Assembly (NCBI GenBank): GCA_000934455.1 | Contig: KN883329.1 | Span: 144,347 to 187,020 of the forward strand | DNA from: Apostichopus parvimensis | Taxonomy: Eukaryota > Echinodermata > Holothuroidea > Aspidochirotida > Stichopodidae | DNA length: 42,674 nucleotides | Reading direction: 5' to 3' | Part shown: piece by piece, positions 35,150 through 42,674 of the stretch | Position numbering within the stretch: the stretch's first letter is position 1 | Layout of the letters: every line of letters starts with the position of its first letter | Position numbers and translations under genes: made by a program | Notes under the pieces: model-generated | The model's database searches: none | Told to the model about the DNA's origin: nothing | What the model saw: the letters and a program-made list of their open reading frames with translations, nothing else

Positions 35150-37720
35150 TATACTATGTCACTTAATAGACTTTGTCAACATGATAACTGATTCATGGCA
35201 CCTTCCATTATATATTGCTGAATTAGTCAATATATAATACCTCTTCATTTTAGTGTGTTCAAGTTTATGAATATTACACACTATGAATATTTCTAGACAT
35301 CGGAACCACTAAATGTTTCGTTTTCTAGTTGGTTCGTGAATTGGGGAATGGGATTTGGTCGGGTCTCTCACTGATCTTGAAGAAACGTCCTTCATCATAG
35401 CTGCACTGGAATGAAGGTGAGGCAATGGAGGTGTGGTGCCTTCACCTGAAAGTGGTCAGATGCTGAGGTACGCTCTCTTCTGTTGGATGGCGGTCCCGGG
35501 AACAGGAAAGGGTGCCACAACTAGACTACACTCGCCTGCCACGTAATTCTCTGAACACTCATCAAAAATAGAAGGCTGATTAAAATACCGTGTTCATCCA
35601 GGAAAATCACCAGGATAGGGTTTCAAATGAGCCTCTGTTGACTTTCTAACTCTTGGGAAATACTAAACAAAACTAACCACTTGGAAGAATCGATCATTTG
35701 TGTACAACTATATTACACGGTCGATCAGTCAGAAGCAATGTTAATGTGATGGAAATACATTATTACAATGTACTCCACATGTACTGAAAATTTTCGGTCA
35801 TACCCCATGTCAGTTTCAGATAGCATTTTGTAACATGGAAATATGTAGGCCTATGTTTTAGAAGTTTGGGAAACCCTGTGAACGCATACCACAATTATCT
35901 TGGATAATATTCTAAAACAAACTCAGTGTTTTGATAACATTTATATCGCGGAATACATTGACTAGCAATCTACCCCTCAAGATTTATCATATTACTAGGA
36001 GGAATTAACATGTGTGTAAAAGTTAGAGGGCCTGACGTTTCGATCTTAGCAGGGTCTTTTTTTCAAAGGCAAACCGGAGAAAAGGTGTTATTGTGCTACA
36101 CAAACTATCGAGTTTGGAAGAAACAAGGAAATCTTCCCGACATTTGAGATCCATTTCCCACAGTAAGAGAGTGAATGAGGATAAATTAAGGGTAACCATC
36201 GGTCCGGATATATCCGGACATGACCTTATATTGACCTATATGACGATAACGTCTGAGGGAATCCGACATACAGCGGAAAAGTTCATGGACGGCGGTTTGA
36301 CCATCCAGCCACTGTACTCCAATTTGCGCACTGACACATTAACTGACACAAACTGTCAATAGTGAAGGTCTGCAAACGTCCCGGTCTTCTTATGTGAGAT
36401 TACAGGATGATGGACTCCCAGGTTCTTGCAGTCCTCGGAGGGTTGATACGAAACCCCAGTCTCGATCACGTCAAATAAACAAGCAAGGTCTCATTTAAAA
36501 TAAATCATCAAATATAAAATGGTAAACTTCTATCCAGACGCGTAGCCAGGGGGGGGGGGGGGGGGAAGGGGGTAAACAGCTAGCAAAATTTTATTTAATC
36601 TCAGGCAGCCATCATCTAGACAGACTTCGGAAAAAGATATAGTTTCCAACCAGCAGCGTGGAATATTTGCATCTTGCCTTCAAACTGAATGATACAATGT
36701 CGCGGCCACCGGAATAAAACTTCTATGGCCCTTTTAGCAGTTGAACTGTTGAAGGCATTGTCCGTCGTCAGGACTTCAGCCAGTTTCTGCCTCATTTCAA
36801 GGCAACTTTGAGAGGTGAAACATGATTTGAAATATATTTTTTCTATCCAGTCCGTGGCAATATTATAAACGAGGACGTGGACTAAAAACCATCAGCTTTG
36901 AAAATATTTTCGTTCTTGAGTGCGTGAGTTCTCCCCGACTCATCGAATTCAACCCCTTAGGCCCCGTAGTCTACAAATCGTCATGATCATATGGTTACAG
37001 AGTCGATATAAGGAGGACTGAGGATAAACAAGTTGTTTATCGTGCCCAGGCTTCTATTACTTATCTGGGTGACTTTGGGAACCGCAACTAAACGTTTGAG
37101 TTCCATGTAGATATACATATCCGCGTTGGAATTATGTTTATTTCAATGTACCCTCCAAAGCTGAACGTGATCGAATTACTTAACATCCGAGGAATTAAGA
37201 GAATGTACTGAATACCAAGTGGCTGTCAGAAATAGAATGGGTGTTTGTAAGGAGAGCGTTCAACTTTCCTTTTAACAAAGTATCATATGGTAAACAGGTT
37301 TACGGAAATAAGTTTGCCAGAAACATGGGTGAAATGAAGTCTCGTGAAACTAGACCCTAGTGAATGTTGGCAATACCATAACGTTAGGATAGGTTATGGA
37401 AGTTCTAGGCCAACTTCTACTTCTAGCCGGTGTGACATTATAGGATCTCATCCTGAGCGTTTTATCAATGGATGTTATAAACAAGTGCAGGGGGGGGGGG
37501 TCAACTTGGTCAACACCACATGATACCAACCAGTACAGTGATAAGAAGTCACTCCTATGCCTATACATTGAAATGCCATTTCCATACCTAGGCTACAGTT
37601 GTCATGTTGTTTATCTTAGTCAGTGGTAGCCAAATGAATAAGTTTAGCTTAGTGGAAAAAAGGATCAGGAAGGACAGTCAAGTCCCCATCAATCCTATGG
37701 GAGAGAAAAAGACCGAAGAC
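35150..37720. other. Intergenic stretch between HIBCH and METAP1D
   Basis: No gene is supported. An 89-codon frame at 36093-36362 (+) is the longest and resembles no family I know. G homopolymers occur at about 36550-36565 and 37491-37500. The hammerhead-like motif at 36017-36070 is listed separately. Confidence 0.5.
36017..36070 (-). repeat. Hammerhead-like / retroelement-terminal motif, copy 2
   Basis: The minus strand reads AGACCCTGCTAAGATCGAAA then CGTCAGGCCCTCTAAC: a weakened GAUC-type stem followed by GAAA and CGUC. The expected CUGANGA box is degraded (TTTGAAA). It shares the arrangement AAAAG-(T/C)-AGAG-GCCTGA-GTTT-AT-TAG with the motif at 28066-28115. The GCCTGACGTTTCGATC form is one I know as a recurrent interspersed sequence in animal genomes. 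Probably a remnant of a retroelement end. Confidence 0.45.
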
Positions 37721-37727
37721 ACAAAAA

Positions 37728-37973
37728 TCAGATCCGATTACAATGCTTTAAGTGCTTGTCCAAAGCATTCTTAAACCCATTCACACTACTAGCAAGTACA
37801 ACTTTCTCAGGCAAACAGTTCCACTCATTCACAACCCTATTAGCAAAACAGTAATGCCAAATATTAATACTTATAAGGTGTAGACTAGTGCACTCACTAT
37901 TCTGCTGGCTGCCTATAAGGAAATGGACTATCCAGTTGACAGGCGAATAACATAACACATATTCTTTTCCCAT
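37728..37973 (-). pseudogene. 3' end of a LINE reverse transcriptase ORF (5'-truncated)
   Basis: The 81-codon frame ends with CFANRVVNEWNCLPEKVVLA and SVNGFKNALDKHLKH. The pattern FxNRVVNxWNxLPxxVVxAxSVNxFKxxLDxH is the characteristic C-terminal tail of jockey/CR1-type non-LTR retrotransposon polymerases. The reverse transcriptase and endonuclease domains that should lie to the right (upstream on this strand) are absent, so this is a typical 5'-truncated dead copy. The Met at 37973 is probably not a real start. Confidence 0.78.
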
Positions 37974-38208
37974 CAGCTAGAAAAGGTGGAAATGCATGTT
38001 GAAAAAAAAAACAGTAAAGCACTTGTTCTGTGTCTTGTTAAATCAAGATACCACAGGTAGAATTGTTAACTGGCTATTTGCTTAAATTTGAAGGACTACC
38101 TGTTATTTGCCCTATGGTTTCTAAAAAATGCAATATGAATATACCAATTATGTTCCCTGCACTCTGATTGATTTGAGTGCCAGACGAATAGTATGGAAAT
38201 GCATTGGC

Positions 38209-38231
38209 GTTCACCCAGCTGCCGGGTGAAC
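38209..38231. repeat. Short hairpin GTTCACCC...GGGTGAAC
   Basis: Eight-base perfect inverted repeat with a 7-base loop, about 730 bp upstream of METAP1D. It has no T-run after it, and its function is unknown. It may be chance or the remnant of a mobile element. Confidence 0.4.
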
Positions 38232-38894
38232 AGCCACAATGTTTCTATTTACATCTCTGCTGATTAAGTTAACCCTTCCCACTGTGCTGATGACAGATTA
38301 ACCATTTTATCTGTATTGTTGTGTTTCTCTCAGCCATGCAGTACATGTGACTAGTTTGAACATGAGATTCCAAGTTTCCATCTTTTTCCAGCTGCTACGT
38401 AGGTGAATAAGGAAGTGTTCATGTATTTATTCAGTAACTAGATTTTTGTTGAGAGCATTAGTCCACATTCTTCTGGCTGCATGACGGACTAACATTATGC
38501 ATTCAGTATTCACTTAGTATGAGGACAAATAGTGTTCACCACATATAGCTCTGATCATTTGCCAGACTACTGTAGTTATAATTTAACGTAGACTCTTATT
38601 ATGGGCAAATAGTCAAGGCATATGAAAAAACCCAGACCTGCAGTAATTTAACTTGTACAGTGATGGATTCTGGGGATCAAGGCACCTTTATAGCTGATTG
38701 GTACAAGTGTTGTGTTTATGTGCTTTGTGAGAAGTGAGAAGGTCCCTGTAAACACTTATATCCGTTCTAATGCCCAGCCCTTTTTGTAACCCACATCATA
38801 AACACACCACTACTGCCAAGTTCCAACCAATTTCAAATTGATTTGGGTTCTTTACTTGGAATGATAAACTGAACATGGTTTTCTTCATCTACAG

Positions 38895-39296
38895 ATAGAC
38901 TAAAAGAAGATATCTAGTGCATAGATATACAACCGCCAGAAGATGTTTCCAGCAAAACTTTGTTTCACCTCTAAAGGGCTCGGATCTCTTTTACATGTGC
39001 AATATCTGTCCCGTCACGTGCCAAAGAGGACAATCTTTGATTTTTTTAAATTTTGGAAAGATCAAAAGCCAAAAACAAATCTCAGTGATCTACCATATGC
39101 AATAGTCACACCTGCCACAGTCAGCCCAAGAAGGGTTCTTCCAGAGCATATACAGAAACCTGAATATGCAGATACTGGAATCCCAGGGATGCCTTCATTA
39201 TTTCCAATCTTAGCAGATCATTTGGATGTAGAGAGGATGAGGGCAGCTGGTCAAATGGCTCGAAAGGTCTTGGATTTGGCAGCTAAAGAGGTGAAA
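38895..39296 (+). CDS. METAP1D: METAP1D exon with start codon
   Basis: A probable acceptor CATCTACAG ends at 38894, so 38895-38942 would be 5'UTR joined to an upstream non-coding exon. Coding starts at 38943. The donor is GTAAGT at 39297; an alternative GTGAAA at 39291 is weaker and would drop two residues. It encodes the presequence, the linker [20 protein letters not shown] and the first helix of the peptidase domain ([20 protein letters not shown]). Confidence 0.85.
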
Positions 39297-42286
39297 GTAA
39301 GTATTAATTACTTGGGTCCTTGATTTTTTGTTCTCTATTTTCTCAACTCTTTGTTTCCTAATGTAATTAACTGATAACAGGTAGTTGTAAAGTCTACATG
39401 GATTAGACAATATTGGATTAAGTTTTCATTACATTTATAGCATTCATGAAATGTATGGCTGGAGAATCTATCATTATTAGTATTATTAACTAGTGCTAAC
39501 TAATTCGAAATATAATTATTAACTAGTGCTAAATAATTTGAAATATGCTCTAATTGTCATAATGGAAAGATAGATTTTGAGGTTCATTTGCTAGTTTCTC
39601 ACACACCTAGGCTACTGTAAACTAAGGCCCGCATAAGTGTACATAAGAAAAACAGTTATTTTAATGGACATGAACGATTCAATATACTCTAGTAATATAA
39701 TAGTTTATTTGACGGAAATGGGCAGTGTCAGACAACACAGATGAATTATACAAAGAAAGCCTGACAGGGCAACAATGACTTAAATTATGACCAATCACAG
39801 TCACTCGCCCATAAGGAATTGAAGAAACACTCGCAGCGAATAACCCCTGCAAGAGCAACATGCACAAACCAATACTGTAGCTCTATAGTTGTATAGATGT
39901 GGGGAGAGAATAGAGATATTGTAATCCGCATGTCATTAACAGACATGTCATGATTGGTTACAATGCTTTAATGAACATGAAATAGATTTACCCATGTATG
40001 CGTTTGGTCACTAAAACTGGTCAGATTGCTTGGCTGGCGTACCAGGAGTGAAGAGCGTTAATGAATTACATATTCTGGGAGTGAACATGGAGAGATTATA
40101 TTACTTATGGGAAAATAAAAAAACAAAAAAAAAAAATAATTCCATTATCAAAAGATGGAAACATAGAATCAACATTGTATAACTGAAACAAAAAAGAAAG
40201 TGCCTTAAATGTGAGACAAACATCTCCTTAATGTGCCTTTAATCCTTTTACAAACAATTTGAGGAGCAGTAGCCTTAGCCTACCTGGTTGGTATGGGAGT
40301 ATGCAGATGTTATACAAATATTAAAGTTTTTAATTTTTCATTGCAATCACTTCACAATAATTTTGTAGTCCTGTTTCATGCTGTACATGTTCTTAAATCT
40401 TCTTTTTCGTATTTCAATATATTTAGGTTGGTATAACTACAGATGAAATTGATGAAGTCGTGCATCAAGCCTGTATTGATAACAAGGTTTATCCCTCACC
40501 ATTAAACTACAAAGGCTTTCCAAAATCAGTTTGTACATCAGTCAATAATATACTTGTTCATGGAATACCTGACAGCAGACCACTTCAAGATGGTGACATC
40601 ATCAATATAGATATCACAGTAAGTGCAGGGAATAATTTCAATTGGATCAAAATGTCAAATGTTATTAAACCTATTTGAGTCACTTCATTTTTTAATCTTA
40701 TTGATTCGATTTATGACTCTTGAGTTTAATCAAATGAAAAAAGCACTGAAAACACTGAGGCAACAGATACGAATAGTGCTGTATATTTCATGTTTTTCTG
40801 TGATAAGTTTATCATATTGCAGACAAATTTAACCCTTGAAGTGTTGTTAGCTGACAAAGCACTGAGTAATGGCAAGCAAAATGCAACATGACTCTTCTAT
40901 GTTTATAAAATAGGAATAGTGTTATATACCTTTCCCAGGTATAGGTTTCTACATGGAGTTGTTAACATTGTCTATTTTAACATATCGTGTACACAATCCA
41001 AATTTCAGAGAAGAATTGATGAAAAATTACTAAAAAAAACGTTTGACTACTAATTCATTTAATTTGTGTCTGTTTCTTGAAAATAAACACCTATTTTAAC
41101 CTTAATAAAATCAGTTTTACCATATGAAATATCTCTCAGTTGATGCCTTTCTTGTAGAATTATTTCTTTTACCTGCCTGCCTGCCTCTTTTTTTTTGATT
41201 AGATTTACCAGCATGGTTATCATGGGGATGTATCAGAAACATTTCTAGTAGGCGATGTCGATAAAAGAGGCAGGCAGTTGGTTGAGATGGCAAGACAATG
41301 CAGAAACGAAGCAATATTGACCTGTCGCCATGGCAGAAAAATCAGTGAAATCGGAAACATGATCTCGTAAGTCAGAAAGTGATATTCTTTTGCAATGTGA
41401 TTTAATTGGAATTGCCAGTAACATCACCTAGACATTGAAAAAATAAAGTTTGTTTATTCCTTATCAGGAATTGGTATTTGATTTAATACAGGCCCAGCAG
41501 ACAGACCAGATTGGATCTATTTTATATACAGTAATGTAGTCAATGCATTCTGTTGAGAGATCTCACACTAGGCCAGGCGGAGCTGCATGAGCGAAAAGGT
41601 CGTTGTCAGCCTCTGCATTCGTCATAATGACGGCTGCACTTTGTGTTTTACCTCTTAAAGATTAAGTTAAAGATATTTGCGTGAAGACAAAATGACAGTC
41701 TGAACTAAGGTCTTCTGAAACATTGTTATGAATGCCTTCAAAATGACATGCATCTCACTTTGTAACTAATGTCTCTGTTTAGTGTTGTGCTACTTATGTC
41801 GTTTTGATTGGTAGTGTTGCGATTAACTGCTACCATTTGTCTATCTTTGTTACATGGATAAGACATATGTGTGATGTACAGCACGCTATTTAATCATATT
41901 CCAGAATAAGAAACATTTGTAGTATACATATTGCTAGACCTTATGAAAGTCTTACAGTCTGTGGATTTAGTACTGTATGTTTTACTCTAACCAACCCTCT
42001 CATCTGCTCACCTACAATCTCCCCCTCCCTTTACTACTTCCCCATTCCCTCCCCCCCACACCTACCTCCTCTCCCAGATACATTTACAAGATTTCAAAAC
42101 CTTTGCATGACCGGACTGGAATTTATCCCTTTAATACTTCTGACAACTCCCTTCCTATTTCGTTATTTTTTCTCTTTTCAATTGATAGAAAACATGCAGG
42201 ACAAGCAGGATTTGCTATCTGTCCGATATTTGTCGGCCACGGCATAGGAAAACTATTTCACTGTAAACCAGACATTTGGCATTATG
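38943..42286 (+). CDS. METAP1D: Methionine aminopeptidase 1D, mitochondrial (partial; first 4 coding exons)
   Basis: A M24A-family metallopeptidase that removes the initiator methionine from mitochondrial proteins. Coding exons are 38943-39296, 40427-40618, 41203-41366 and 42189-42286, giving 269 residues plus one base of codon 270 before the window ends (human protein about 335). It aligns with human METAP1[14 protein letters not shown] against KHIKKPDYVTTGI, then [38 protein letters not shown] and [11 protein letters not shown], and finally FVGHGIG. Metal ligands Asp180, Asp191 and His254 and the substrate-pocket His163 are present. The two glutamate ligands fall in exons beyond the window. 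The N-terminus ([20 protein letters not shown]) is basic and lacks acids, fitting a mitochondrial signal. An in-frame TAG at 38922 in the same exon supports 38943 as start, with A at -3. Confidence 0.93.
39297..40426. other. METAP1D intron 1
   Basis: AT-rich, with a 36-bp tandem pair (ATTATTAACTAGTGCTAA at about 39482 and 39516). Nothing else recognised. Confidence 0.65.
40427..40618 (+). CDS. METAP1D: METAP1D coding exon 2
   Basis: The acceptor ATATTTAG ends at 40426 and the donor GTAAGT starts at 40619. It covers residues 119-182 in phase 0. It includes the pocket histidine (His163 in LVHGIP) and the first metal-binding aspartate (Asp180 in INIDIT). Confidence 0.95.
40619..41202. other. 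METAP1D intron 2
   Basis: 584 bp, AT-rich, GT-AG bounded. It has a CCTGCCTGCCTG run and a T-rich tract just before the acceptor. Nothing else recognised. Confidence 0.7.
41203..41366 (+). CDS. METAP1D: METAP1D coding exon 3
   Basis: The acceptor TTTTGATTAG ends at 41202 and the donor GTAAGT starts at 41367. It covers residues 183-236 plus two bases of codon 237. HGDVSETF carries the second metal aspartate, Asp191, 11 residues after the first as in the human protein. Intron 3 splits the Ser237 codon after its second base. Confidence 0.95.
41367..42188. other. METAP1D intron 3
   Basis: 822 bp. A C/T-rich stretch at 41985-42078 ends in a decoy acceptor (CTCTCCCAG at 42078) whose frame stays open into exon 4, but the homologous join uses 42188. 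Nothing else recognised. Confidence 0.65.
42189..42286 (+). CDS. METAP1D: METAP1D coding exon 4 (last in window)
   Basis: The acceptor TTTTCAATTGATAG ends at 42188 and the donor GTAAGG starts at 42287. Joining to 41366 gives [21 protein letters not shown], the same length as human SHITHQNGFQVCPHFVGHGIG. His254 in VGHGIG is the third metal ligand. The exon ends one base into codon 270; the next exon is outside the window. Confidence 0.93.
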
Positions 42287-42674
42287 GTAAGGTTTGGTTT
42301 GGTACTGCAAGTACAGTTGAATTTATTAACAAATTTATGTCACCAGCTAAACCAGACTGATGTGGAAGTAGGATAGAAATAGGCAATAATGTAGTTTTCC
42401 ATGCCTATAGGAAACTGATATTCTTCTTCAAACTTTATGATACTTCCTGTTACAAGTTAACGATGCCAAAATGACACTCGTTGAGCCCTCTTTTTTAACG
42501 TTGATTAAATAGTGGCTATTTTATCATTTCAAAAAAGAAGCTGTTTAATTATGAAAGGAAAGGCTCTTTTTAATCAAATTATCAATCGAACATGGTGTTA
42601 TGATGTAATGAAACATATCAATGTGCACCTTCTCAATGCGAATTCTGGTCTGAAAATTTGCCTTCAACTTTTAA
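42287..42674. other. METAP1D intron 4, start only
   Basis: I searched for the expected next exon (EEGMAFTIEP-like) and did not find it, so the intron continues past the window. Confidence 0.7.

Noticed and set aside
34870-35191. Phe/Gly/Trp-rich frames on both strands
   Set aside because: They come from the TTTGGGC repeat; three overlapping frames are open at once.

Overview
This is eukaryotic genomic DNA, AT-rich and mostly non-coding, from an animal nuclear genome. The genes have GT-AG introns with pyrimidine-rich acceptors. The two recognisable proteins align closely with their vertebrate orthologues. The non-coding part is full of short foldback elements, minisatellites and the palindromic word TAGGCCTA. 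Together this suggests a deuterostome invertebrate, most likely an echinoderm; that placement is inference, not proof.

Layout. Bases 1 to about 22,080 hold no gene I can support. They carry a 1 kb tetranucleotide satellite with higher-order structure (3335-4412), a 95-bp tandem repeat (4710-5010), a near-perfect 50-bp inverted repeat (6051-6192), a ~42-bp minisatellite (7494-8160), a fragment matching the 5' end of U2 snRNA (11963-12000), a 40-bp perfect palindrome flanked by a 7-bp duplication (12028-12081), short tandem duplications near 19.7 and 20.4 kb, and a 0.5 kb foldback element (20956-21490).

Bases 22,081-33,194 hold HIBCH (3-hydroxyisobutyryl-CoA hydrolase, mitochondrial valine catabolism) on the + strand in eight coding exons, giving at least 374 residues with all four substrate-contact positions conserved. 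Its introns contain a tRNA-derived SINE, a foldback element, a textbook non-autonomous hAT element with an 8-bp target duplication, and a motif resembling a decayed hammerhead-type ribozyme core.

Bases 33,195-38,894 are intergenic, with a TTTTGG array, a duplicated ~135-bp segment, a second hammerhead-like motif and the 3' end of a LINE reverse transcriptase (minus strand). From 38,943 to the right edge lies METAP1D (mitochondrial methionine aminopeptidase), + strand, first four coding exons only. The window ends before the exons with the last two metal-binding glutamates.

The two genes are head-to-tail on one strand. Both products are expected in the mitochondrion, but they act in unrelated processes (branched-chain amino-acid breakdown and removal of initiator methionine). 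Nothing shows that they are co-regulated. I found no convincing new coding system; the most interesting signals are the palindromic and foldback elements, the hammerhead-like motifs and the U2 fragment.
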